Assembly (NCBI GenBank): GCA_905235575.1
Contig: CAJOLZ010000008.1
Coordinates: 38,816 to 102,815, forward strand
DNA: 64,000 nucleotides
Direction of reading: 5' to 3'
Source of the DNA: an uncultured Bacteroidaceae bacterium
GTDB taxonomy: Bacteria; Bacteroidota; Bacteroidia; Bacteroidales; Bacteroidaceae
Shown here piece after piece: positions 19,866 to 27,252 of this stretch; the stretch's first letter is position 1, and each line of letters opens with the position of its first letter. A program made the position numbers and the translations under genes. The notes beneath the pieces were generated by a model, which searched no databases, was not told the origin of the DNA, and was given only the letters and a program-made list of their open reading frames with translations.

Positions 19866-22577
19866 TCAGGATGCGAACGTATGCTTGCCGCTGCCCACTT
19901 CAACCAGAATCACATCGTCTTTTTCCTCGACGGAATGAATGGCTTCGCCAGCCGTGGGGTGGATGCCGAAGCGGACGGGGATGCATACAGTCGCAGTGGT
20001 GTTGGCCGGGATTTCTATCTGCCAGTTGAGCGTTTCGTCTTGACGTGTCCATTCGCTGCGCACCATGCCGCTGGCAGTCTTTTGCCAAGCCTTCACGTGG
20101 TGAAGTTCGTCAGGAAAACATGGAGCCATGTAGATCTTGTGGTATCCCAGCGCATCGTCTGCGTTGCGGATGCCAGCCAGGTCCTCATAATACCAAAGCA
20201 GGAGGTCGCCCAGCAGCATCACGTGGTTGCCGCTGTTCATCGAGGGGTCGGCCGTATTGCCGTTCCACAGTTCCCAAATGGTTGTGGCGCCGTTGTCTAT
20301 CATGTATCCGTAGCTGGGATAGGTGCGCTGGTTGACAATCTTCCATGCGAGGTCGAGGTGGCCGTTGCGTGTCAGTCCGCGCATCAGATGCTGAATGCCG
20401 AGCACGCCGCACGACACATGACTGTCGAACTGACTCTCTGTCACGTCGACAATGTTCTGCATCACACGTTCTTCGAATCCTTGCGGCACAAGACCCAGTT
20501 CGTGCGAAAGAATGTTGGCCGTCACAGTGTTGTTGCTGTATTGTGCCTTTTCTATGTCGAAGAATTCTTTGTTGTATGCAGCCTTTATCTGTGCAGCCAG
20601 TTGTGCGTAGTAGCTTGCGTCGGCAGTGTTACTTATGCGTGTGGCCATCTCGCTCATCATGCGCAGAATGTCGTAGAACACCGTCGTGCTGAGCACCTTT
20701 CCGTCGGTCACGCGTGTCGAGTCTTTGCTGTGGATGAGTTCTTTGCTTTCAGGAGGCATGCACCAGTCACCGTAGCGGTCCACCGTCAGTATGTTGTCTT
20801 TCTGTGTCTTCTCGAAAGTGTAATTCACCCATCTCTGCAGATAGGGATAGAAGCGAAAGACCGCATCCATGTCGCCGTAGCGTCGGTAGAGCATATAGGT
20901 TGCATAGACAAAGGCGCCGGGCCACGTCACGCCGTCGTGCCTTCCGCTGCGGTATTCGGGCGCCAGATGGGCAATCTGTCCCATGTCGTTCTGTGAATCG
21001 GTCAGGTCGTTGAGCCATTTGTAATAGAGCGCCCCGTTGTCCATCAGTATGTTCTCGCCATAGCATCCCGTCACGCGGTCGCCCGTCCATCCAAGACGTT
21101 CGTCGCGCTGTGGGCAGTCGGTAGGTATCCCGTGATAGTTGCTGCGTATGCCCCAGAGTGCATTCTTGTGCAGTTGGTTGAGCAACTCGTTGTCGCACTC
21201 GAAGCTGGCTCTCTGTTCCATCTGGTCATATTGCACACATCCGGTGATGTCCTCTGTCTTCGGCATTTCGGACAGTCCGCTGATTTCTACGTAACGAAAA
21301 CCTTGGTAGACCAGATGCGGCTGATAGGTGAATGTCTTGTTGTTTGCAGGGATGTAGGTGTTGGTGCATCGTGCCGAACGGAGGTTTGCGACGTAGAGGC
21401 TGTCTCGCTGCGGCGTGAGCAGTTCGGCGTGGCGTATCACAACCTGCCGTCCAGCTTCGCCCTTGAGTGTTGCACGCAGTTGTCCGGCCATATTCTGTCC
21501 CATGTCGATGATGCACCGTCCGTTTCCCATGTCGCGTATTTCGATGGGATGTATTTCCATCTGTGTGCGTATGCCGGGGTTGGGCTGAGCCATCATTGTC
21601 CCCTCGGGCACGGGCATCACGTCGGCTGCCGTCCATTTGCTGTCGTCATATCCTGCTCGTGTCCAGTCGCCCAGCTCCTGCCTTGCGTCGTACAGTTCGC
21701 CGTCGAAGATGTTGTTTCGTCTGATGGGCCCACGGTTGGTCGCTTTCCATTCGCGGTTGGTGCCCACGGTGATGGTCTCTTCGTCGGTTTCCACCACCAG
21801 CTGTGCCATCACTCTCGGGCCTCCGAAGTTACGATAGTTCTTGCGCAGTCCCAGTGTGAATCCGTTGCCCAGCTCGGTGCCGATGGCATTGTGGCCTTTC
21901 TGCACGAGGGATGTCACGTCGATGGTGTTGTAGTAGACCGTCTTGTTCCAGTCTGACAGAACAGTCCCGAAGATGTCTTCGCTCACACGTTGTCCGTTCA
22001 GATAGGTGGTGCTGTGACCCATGCCGCTCACGTAGAGTGTGGCTCTTTTTACACGTGCCGGTATGTCGAATTCGCGACGGACGTATCGGGCAGGAAGGTC
22101 TTGGCGGTCTCCGTCGAAGATGATGTTTTCGAAGTCCGCCACGCCTATCCATTGCGCTTTCCAGTCAGATATCCGCAGTCCTGTCAGGAAATGTTGCACG
22201 GGGCTTACGGCGTGTTCACCGCTGCTGAGCCACACCTCCACTTGCCAGTATATGATGGCTCCGTATGGCATTCGCCGTCCTTGGTAGCCCGTTTGCAGCG
22301 TCTCGGCGCTCTCCACCTTCTGGCTGTCCCACAGTTGTCCCGTGCCCCCCTTCAGACCCTCGGGAGTGGTGGCCACCGTGATGCGGTAGGCCGTCTGCAC
22401 CACGTCGCTCTTGTCCGATGTCACAGACCAGCTGAACTGTGCCGTGCGTGTGATGCCGGTAGGTTCGCTCAGTCGGTTCACGCGCAGGTCTGTGATGCCG
22501 GCTGCGTATGCTCCAACCATCCACCACATGGCCAGCAATGTCACGATATATTTCTTTTTCCAGTCGTTCAACGTCAT
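19866..22577 (-). CDS. GH78 alpha-L-rhamnosidase
   Basis: Exported enzyme of 903 residues that removes terminal rhamnose from plant pectin side chains or glycosides. After the signal peptide come the beta-sandwich domains (ITDLRVNRLSEPTGI, then AQWIGVADFE, YVSGMGHSTTYLNGQ) and the alpha/alpha barrel with the proposed general acid in PTDCPQRDERLGWTGD and the second carboxylate in GATTIWELWNG. Length and order fit GH78. Its promoter candidate is TAAATTTG on the minus strand at 22609-22616, divergent from the next gene. Confidence 0.95.
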   Translation of the reverse strand: MTLNDWKKKYIVTLLAMWWMVGAYAAGITDLRVNRLSEPTGITRTAQFSWSVTSDKSDVVQTAYRITVATTPEGLKGGTGQLWDSQKVESAETLQTGYQGRRMPYGAIIYWQVEVWLSSGEHAVSPVQHFLTGLRISDWKAQWIGVADFENIIFDGDRQDLPARYVRREFDIPARVKRATLYVSGMGHSTTYLNGQRVSEDIFGTVLSDWNKTVYYNTIDVTSLVQKGHNAIGTELGNGFTLGLRKNYRNFGGPRVMAQLVVETDEETITVGTNREWKATNRGPIRRNNIFDGELYDARQELGDWTRAGYDDSKWTAADVMPVPEGTMMAQPNPGIRTQMEIHPIEIRDMGNGRCIIDMGQNMAGQLRATLKGEAGRQVVIRHAELLTPQRDSLYVANLRSARCTNTYIPANNKTFTYQPHLVYQGFRYVEISGLSEMPKTEDITGCVQYDQMEQRASFECDNELLNQLHKNALWGIRSNYHGIPTDCPQRDERLGWTGDRVTGCYGENILMDNGALYYKWLNDLTDSQNDMGQIAHLAPEYRSGRHDGVTWPGAFVYATYMLYRRYGDMDAVFRFYPYLQRWVNYTFEKTQKDNILTVDRYGDWCMPPESKELIHSKDSTRVTDGKVLSTTVFYDILRMMSEMATRISNTADASYYAQLAAQIKAAYNKEFFDIEKAQYSNNTVTANILSHELGLVPQGFEERVMQNIVDVTESQFDSHVSCGVLGIQHLMRGLTRNGHLDLAWKIVNQRTYPSYGYMIDNGATTIWELWNGNTADPSMNSGNHVMLLGDLLLWYYEDLAGIRNADDALGYHKIYMAPCFPDELHHVKAWQKTASGMVRSEWTRQDETLNWQIEIPANTTATVCIPVRFGIHPTAGEAIHSVEEKDDVILVEVGSGKHTFAS

Positions 22578-22608
22578 TCCCGAGGCAGGTATGTTTGTCT
22601 TTTCCCGA

Positions 22609-22616
22609 CAAATTTA
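22609..22616 (-). promoter_or_regulatory. Candidate -7 box for the rhamnosidase gene
   Basis: Minus strand TAAATTTG, 31 bases before the rhamnosidase ATG, in the divergent region shared with the esterase gene. Confidence 0.45.
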
Positions 22617-22659
22617 ATGATTTTTTGCCGAAAAAGGAAACATATTGCATAAAAAATCA

Positions 22660-22667
22660 TAACTTTG
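22660..22667 (+). promoter_or_regulatory. Candidate -7 box for the CE1-like esterase gene
   Basis: TAACTTTG followed by C, 36 bases before the ATG at 22704. A TTG at exactly 20 bases upstream was not found. Confidence 0.5.
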
Positions 22668-22703
22668 CACTGAAACATACCCATTATAAACCTAAACAAA
22701 ACT

Positions 22704-23861
22704 ATGAGACACAAACTTTCTATTACTATGCTGGCCCTCTGGTTGGCATGCTCCGGCGCAATGGCTCAGGAGGCCATCTTCGAGCGCCGTGACCAGGGTT
22801 CACCCCGTTTCAATGCCGATGGCACCGTCACCCTCAGCCTGCGTGCTCCCGAAGCACAGAAGGTCTATGTCGTAGGCGATTGTGTGGAAGGGCAGCGTGC
22901 CGAGATGAAGAAGGATGGCGACCGATGGTCGTACACCACGGGTCAGCTCGCGCCCGAACTTTACAACTATCGCTTCGTGGTGGACGGAGTGGAAGCTCTC
23001 GACCCCTCGAATATCGAACGAAGCCGTGACGTACGTTCGTTCATGAGCACCTTCATCGTCACCAAGGAGGTGGGCGACCAGGGCTATCTTTACGGCAACC
23101 ACGACGTGGCCCACGGAAACATGGCCCAAGTGTGGTACGACTCGCCCCAGCTGGGCATTCAGCGCCGCATGAGCATCTATACGCCTGCCGGCTACGACAA
23201 GGGCAAGAATTATCCCGTACTCTACCTGCTGCATGGCGCAGGTGGCGACGAGGAGGCATGGCCTACGCTGGGACGTGTGCAGCAAATCATGGACAACCTG
23301 ATTGCGCTCGGAAAAGCCGAGCCCATGATTGTGGTGATGCCCAACGGAAATGCCAGCGACGACGCTTCGCCCCTTCTCTCGGGACTCGCCCGCAAGGACC
23401 GCCCCAAGACCTCCTACGAGAAGAGTTTCGACGATATCATGAAATACGTCGAGAACCACTACAAAGTAAAGAAAGATGCCGCCAGCACCGCTGTCTGTGG
23501 CCTGAGTATGGGCGGCTACCACACCTTCATGATCTCCAACCTGCGCCCGGGTCGCTTCAACTATATCGGCCTCTTCTCGGCAGCCATACGGATGGGTAAC
23601 GACAACCGTGCATCATTGCGCGAGCAGTTGGCCAACGACCCCGAAGCCAACAAAATGATATCCAGTGTGTTCGCTGCAAAGCCCTCGCTCTATTGGATTG
23701 CCATCGGACGCGAGGACTTCCTGAAAGACCAGAACGATACCTATCGTGCCTACCTCGACCAGAAGGGGTACAAATACGAGTATTTCGAGAGTGCAGGCGG
23801 CCACATCTGGCGCAACTGGCGCATCTATCTCTCGATGTTTGCACCACGTCTGTTTAAGTAA
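22704..23861 (+). CDS. Exported esterase with N-terminal CBM48-like domain (CE1-type feruloyl/acetyl esterase)
   Basis: 385 residues: signal peptide (LWLACSGAMA), an immunoglobulin-like E-set/CBM48 domain (VTLSLRAPEAQKVYVVGD, ending near residue 110), then an alpha/beta hydrolase domain. Nucleophile in CGLSMGGYHTF, acid in AIGREDFLKD, His in SAGGHIWRNW. Proteins with this pairing act on feruloyl or acetyl groups of xylan. Divergent from the rhamnosidase gene, which suggests a small plant-glycan locus. Confidence 0.9.
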   Translation: MRHKLSITMLALWLACSGAMAQEAIFERRDQGSPRFNADGTVTLSLRAPEAQKVYVVGDCVEGQRAEMKKDGDRWSYTTGQLAPELYNYRFVVDGVEALDPSNIERSRDVRSFMSTFIVTKEVGDQGYLYGNHDVAHGNMAQVWYDSPQLGIQRRMSIYTPAGYDKGKNYPVLYLLHGAGGDEEAWPTLGRVQQIMDNLIALGKAEPMIVVMPNGNASDDASPLLSGLARKDRPKTSYEKSFDDIMKYVENHYKVKKDAASTAVCGLSMGGYHTFMISNLRPGRFNYIGLFSAAIRMGNDNRASLREQLANDPEANKMISSVFAAKPSLYWIAIGREDFLKDQNDTYRAYLDQKGYKYEYFESAGGHIWRNWRIYLSMFAPRLFK

Positions 23862-23897
23862 GAAAATCGGAAGATTCCACTTCGTTTCTATCTGCGA

Positions 23898-24112
23898 GGG
23901 GCATCGAAAATCGCTGTGAGAAGCAGTGAGAATCGGTGCCCCTCGTTGCGTTGTGTTGGGTGCTGGGAAATGACGGGAATATAACCGTCTGATTATCAAC
24001 GTTGCGAATTTCTGCGTAGAAGAATGTTTCCTCGTCTTTTTCCTGCAGAAACACGCTTTTCACAAAAACGCAGCGTGCTGCGACAGCCGTCGCACCACGG
24101 TGCGTCATCTGA
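23898..24112 (-). repeat. Intergenic element E2, copy 2 (inverted)
   Basis: Read on the minus strand this block repeats the order seen at 17583-17788: 22-bp array, CGCAGAAATTCGC, AATCAGACGGTTA (minus strand of 23982-23994), CTCAC-containing stretch, and TTTTCGATGCCCC (minus strand of 23898-23910). It lies just beyond the esterase gene and explains most of the gap 23862-24331. Confidence 0.65.
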
Positions 24113-24134
24113 CGAAGCACACTGCGATGCCCGG
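24069..24134. repeat. 22-bp palindromic repeat array A3 (3 units)
   Basis: Units start at 24069, 24091 and 24113. First unit is preceded by AAAAA. The middle unit is CGCACCACGGTGCG plus an 8-base spacer; the third is degenerate (CGAAGCACACTGCG). Confidence 0.88.
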
Positions 24135-24262
24135 AATTCAGTTTTCCTCGAAACTGTGGAGAGATAAATGTAAGGAATAATTTCGTGTTTGAACGTGCGT
24201 TTTCGCTACTTTGAATACCGTCCGGAAGTGCTCGGGAATGGAGAAGGAAAAACAAAATATAT

Positions 24263-24293
24263 TTTGCTTTTCGATGGCTTATTCGTACCTTTG
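24263..24293 (+). promoter_or_regulatory. Promoter of the J-domain protein gene
   Basis: TTTG at 24263-24266 and TACCTTTG at 24286-24293, 19 bases apart and 38 bases before the ATG. Confidence 0.65.
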
Positions 24294-24331
24294 TGCTCGT
24301 GAAAATGATAAAAGGATAAGGATTCAGGCAG

Positions 24332-24721
24332 ATGATATTCATCTTTTCGCCGGGTTACGGCAAGTGGATTTGCATGTTCTTGGGAATGCTTCGCGGAGGA
24401 TTTCGCGGTGCGTTCGTGGGCTTCATAGTGGGTGCGTTGCTCGACTCCCTCTTTGTGCGTCGTGCGCCGACCTCTTCTTACAAGTCCGAACCCTCTGTCG
24501 CACCACCGCCCTCGGCTTTGCAGCAGGCTTACGCAGAACTTGGGGTGTCGCCCACAGCTACTGATGACGAGGTGCGTGCAGCCTACAAGAAAATGGCCAT
24601 GCTCTATCATCCCGACCGTGTGGCAAGTCTCGGTGAGGATATTCGTCGCACCGCCGAACAAAAGTTGCAGCGAGTCAATGCGGCTCGCGACTATATTTAT
24701 AAGGTACGTGGGATAAAATAA
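24332..24721 (+). CDS. Small membrane-anchored J-domain (DnaJ-like) protein
   Basis: 129 residues. Residues about 14-42 form a glycine-rich hydrophobic span (FLGMLRGGFRGAFVGFIVGA), a short linker follows, and the C-terminal 65 residues are a J domain (AYAELGVSPTATDDEVRAAY) with the HPD motif in LYHPDRV that triggers Hsp70 ATPase. It resembles DjlA with the TerB-like middle part missing. A strong terminator follows directly after the stop. Confidence 0.9.
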   Translation: MIFIFSPGYGKWICMFLGMLRGGFRGAFVGFIVGALLDSLFVRRAPTSSYKSEPSVAPPPSALQQAYAELGVSPTATDDEVRAAYKKMAMLYHPDRVASLGEDIRRTAEQKLQRVNAARDYIYKVRGIK

Positions 24722-24750
24722 AAAAGCGCAGCCGAAGCTGCGCTTTTTTA
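24721..24750 (+). terminator. Rho-independent terminator
   Basis: AAAAAGCGCAGC and GCTGCGCTTTTT pair around a CGAA loop, beginning at the stop codon of the J-domain gene. It is symmetric enough to serve the convergent minus-strand gene as well. Confidence 0.92.
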
Positions 24751-24765
24751 TTTTGATAAAGGTGT

Positions 24766-24933
24766 TTACTTCTTCTTTCTCCCGCTCTTCTTCAGCGCTT
24801 CGGAAAGAATCCATTGAATCTGTCCGTTGGTGGAACGAAACTCATCGGCCGCCCATGCTTCTATTGCATTCATGGTGGCAGTGTCGATGCGCAGGATGAA
24901 GCTTTTCGTTTCGTTCCCCTCTTTCTTAGCCAT
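24766..24933 (-). CDS. Arc-like ribbon-helix-helix protein, 55 residues
   Basis: Very short gene ending 16 bases from the terminator. The product (MAKKEGNETKSFILRIDTAT, then MNAIEAWAADEFRSTNGQIQ, then WILSEALKKSGRKKK) has the beta-strand plus two helices of Arc/MetJ repressors and a basic tail. It starts 30 bases after the SPFH gene, in the same direction, so the two are likely one transcript. I recall similar Arc-type genes beside SPFH genes in other Bacteroidales. DNA target unknown. Confidence 0.85.
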   Translation of the reverse strand: MAKKEGNETKSFILRIDTATMNAIEAWAADEFRSTNGQIQWILSEALKKSGRKKK

Positions 24934-24963
24934 GTCTGTTCGGATTGAGTGGGAGAGGTCCTA

Positions 24964-25902
24964 TTAGTGATTCAGTGTTCCGCTGTTGATGACGGGCTGT
25001 GCCGGTTCGTCGCTGCAGAGCACTACGAGCAGGTTGCTGACCATGGCTGCTTTCTTCTCCTCGTCGAGCTCTACGATGTCTTCTTCGGAGAGTTTCGAGA
25101 GTGCCATCTTCACCATCGATACGGCGCCGTCCACTATCTTTTCGCGGGCGCAGATGATGGCGTCAGCCTGTTGACGACGCAGCATGACAGCTGCAATTTC
25201 GGGTGCATAGGCCAGATAGTTGATGCGTGCTTCCAGCACTTCCAGACCTGCCATTACCAGGCGTTCGTTCAGTTTCTTCTCCAGCACTTCGTTTATCTCA
25301 GCACTGCCGTCACGCAGGGTCACAGTCTGTTCCCCGTTTCCGTCGTTGTCGTAGGCATACATGCCAGCCACCTCGCGCAGTGCACTGTCGCTCTGTACGG
25401 CTACGAAGTTCTGGAACTTGTTCATGCGGGCTGTGGCCGAGTTGCCGCCAGTAGCCTGTCCTGCAATCTCAGTGTCGATGTCGAAGATGGCTTTGTACGT
25501 GTCTTTCAGACGCCATACCACGACGGCTCCGATGAGCACCGGGTTGCCCGACTTGTCGTTCACCTTGATGGGGTCGGGGTTCAGGTTACGTGCTCTCAGA
25601 CTGACATTCTTCACGCTCATGAAGGGGTTCAGCCAGTAGAAACCCGTCTTGCGGAAAGTACCTACATAGCGACCGAAGAATGTCATCACTTTGGCTTCGT
25701 TGGGCTCGAGTTTCGAGAAACCGCAGCTGCAGGTGATGGCTACGAAAATTAAGATGACACCCAATACCACGAGGTAACCGTTGCTGGCAAAGGTACCTAC
25801 GACGAAGGAGATAGCGCAGGCTAACCATAGCACGATGTCGATGGCAATCATCAGAAAACCGTTCAATGAGCCACCTCTGAATTCAAATTCCTGTCCGTTC
25901 AT
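24964..25902 (-). CDS. SPFH/band 7 domain membrane protein
   Basis: 312 residues. Two adjacent hydrophobic spans (about 15-37 and 42-62), then an SPFH domain starting CGFSKLEPNEAKVMTFFGRY, including GNPVLIGAVVVWRLKDTYKA and VLEARINYLAYAPEIAAVML. Such stomatin/flotillin relatives assemble into large rings on the membrane and often control proteases. Linked to the small ribbon-helix-helix gene downstream. Confidence 0.92.
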   Translation of the reverse strand: MNGQEFEFRGGSLNGFLMIAIDIVLWLACAISFVVGTFASNGYLVVLGVILIFVAITCSCGFSKLEPNEAKVMTFFGRYVGTFRKTGFYWLNPFMSVKNVSLRARNLNPDPIKVNDKSGNPVLIGAVVVWRLKDTYKAIFDIDTEIAGQATGGNSATARMNKFQNFVAVQSDSALREVAGMYAYDNDGNGEQTVTLRDGSAEINEVLEKKLNERLVMAGLEVLEARINYLAYAPEIAAVMLRRQQADAIICAREKIVDGAVSMVKMALSKLSEEDIVELDEEKKAAMVSNLLVVLCSDEPAQPVINSGTLNH

Positions 25903-25998
25903 TTTCTTTTTGTCTTTTTGTTTGGTTATTACTTTGTTATATGTTTCTTCCGTTGGTTGTGAAAGTTATTTCGTTATGATATTATTTCGATATCACTG

Positions 25999-26006
25999 CA
26001 AAGGTA
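25999..26006 (-). promoter_or_regulatory. Candidate -7 box for the SPFH operon
   Basis: Minus strand TACCTTTG, about 97 bases before the SPFH start, leaving a fairly long untranslated leader. Confidence 0.5.
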
Positions 26007-26081
26007 TGCCTTTTTTGTTGAACAACGAACAAAGATGCGAGTTTTTTAACGTAGTTTAACGCTAATCCGGCGAAAAATGAC

Positions 26082-26089
26082 TAACTTTG
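26082..26089 (+). promoter_or_regulatory. Candidate -7 box for the hemolysin III gene
   Basis: TAACTTTG followed by CAGGAG, 20 bases before the ATG. Confidence 0.5.
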
Positions 26090-26108
26090 CAGGAGAGAAT
26101 CTGAAGTT

Positions 26109-26756
26109 ATGGCCATTATATATACGAAACGTGAAGAACTGCTCAATGCGTGGTCTCACGGCGCCGGCATCCTGATGGGCGTCGTGGTGGGCACGCTCAT
26201 GCTCGTGTGGTGTGCCCTTCATGCTGATGGGTGGGCCAGTTTCGGTGTGTCGCTCTATCTGTTCGGCATGCTGGCCTCGTACGTCGCCAGTACGCTCTAC
26301 CACGCCTGGCCAGCCAATCACCGGGGCAAGGAAGTGCTGCGCCGCTGGGACCATGCCGCCATCTATTGGCACATCGCCGGAAGCTACTCGCCGCTCACGC
26401 TCCTGGCCCTGTGGCACGAAGGCGCCTGGGGAGTCTGCCTTTTTGTCTTCATCTGGACGTGCGCGCTTGCAGGTACGGTGGCCAGTTTCCGCCATCTGAA
26501 AGAGCACAGCAACCTAGAAACCGTCTGTTTCGTGCTGATGGGACTGAGCGCGCTGGTGGCCTTCAAGCCCCTGCTGCACAACATCGGTCCGCTCCCCATG
26601 GCGTGGATTGTGGCCGAGGGCGTCTGTTACATCACGGGCGCGGTCTTCTACACGCTCCATCGCCGCCCTTACATGCACAGCCTCTTCCACTTTTTCGTCC
26701 TGGCCGGTTCCGTGTGTCACATCGTAGCCGTGTGGCGTGTGCTCATGGCTCTCTGA
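26109..26756 (+). CDS. Hemolysin III / PAQR-family membrane protein
   Basis: 215 residues with seven hydrophobic spans. The conserved elements are AWSHGAGILMG near the N terminus, YVASTLYHAW with the Ser-His pair, RWDHAAIYWHIAGSYSP with Asp and His, and a final SLFHFFVLAGSVCHIVAV. Family members may be metal-dependent hydrolases similar to adiponectin receptors; despite the name, haemolysis is not established for this one. Confidence 0.93.
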   Translation: MAIIYTKREELLNAWSHGAGILMGVVVGTLMLVWCALHADGWASFGVSLYLFGMLASYVASTLYHAWPANHRGKEVLRRWDHAAIYWHIAGSYSPLTLLALWHEGAWGVCLFVFIWTCALAGTVASFRHLKEHSNLETVCFVLMGLSALVAFKPLLHNIGPLPMAWIVAEGVCYITGAVFYTLHRRPYMHSLFHFFVLAGSVCHIVAVWRVLMAL

Positions 26757-26828
26757 GCCTGCTGTGCGGCGTGACTTTCGTTCCGAGAAAGCAAGTCGCA
26801 AATCTGCTCGTCTGAATCGGCCTGAAAA

Positions 26829-26916
26829 CGCACTGTGGTGCGACGCGTGTCGCAGCGTGGTGCGCAGGCTGTCGCAACGTGGTGCGTCGGGCGTCGCAGC
26901 GTGGTGCGTCAAAAAG
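26829..26916. repeat. 22-bp palindromic repeat array A4 (4 units)
   Basis: Units start at 26829, 26851, 26873 and 26895, each with core CGCA(S/A)CGTGGTGCG or CGCACTGTGGTGCG. It lies 73 bases after the hemolysin III gene. GAATCGGCC and AAAA precede it. The rest of the 495-base gap 26757-27252 is the promoter and riboswitch of the B12 operon. Confidence 0.95.
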
Positions 26917-27016
26917 CGCTTCTGTAGTCCCAGTTGAATCATGTTGAAAAGAATGTTAAAACGGAGCACAGGGAGAAATAAACTGCAAAAAGGGGATGTA
27001 TCTCGTCGAAATGTAG

Positions 27017-27024
27017 TATCTTTG
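27017..27024 (+). promoter_or_regulatory. -7 box of the cobalamin uptake operon
   Basis: TATCTTTG followed by CAG, just upstream of the riboswitch. No clear -33 TTG. Confidence 0.55.
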
Positions 27025-27031
27025 CAGCCAG

Positions 27032-27190
27032 AATTGTGGTTCGACTGTCGATTAAAATGGGAACGGGGTGCAAAACCCTGACTGTCCAGCAGCTGTGAGT
27101 CGCCCTTATGACGGGACAAGCACAAAAAGTCACTGAGAAGATCGGGAAGACGCTTGTTACCAGGCGATAAGTCAGAAGACCTGCCGCAAG
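27032..27190 (+). ncRNA. Cobalamin (B12) riboswitch
   Basis: The leader shows the conserved blocks in order: GGTTCGACTGTCGATTAAAA with GGGAACGGGGTGCAAAACCC, the core CTGACTGTCCAGCAGCTGTG, GTCACTGAGAAGATCGGGAA, and the B12 box AAGTCAGAAGACCTGCC at 27170-27186. It precedes a TonB receptor gene by about 65 bases, so bound cobalamin should switch off the uptake operon. Boundaries are approximate. Confidence 0.95.
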
Positions 27191-27252
27191 GAAGGCTCCC
27201 ACGTGCCTCTCGGATTAGGCCGGAAGGAGATAGTGTTGAAATTGAAGGAAAA

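Noticed and set aside
26829..26916. CRISPR array
   Set aside because: The 22-bp period leaves no room for unique ~30-base spacers, the units are degenerate, only two to four per locus, and no cas gene is near.
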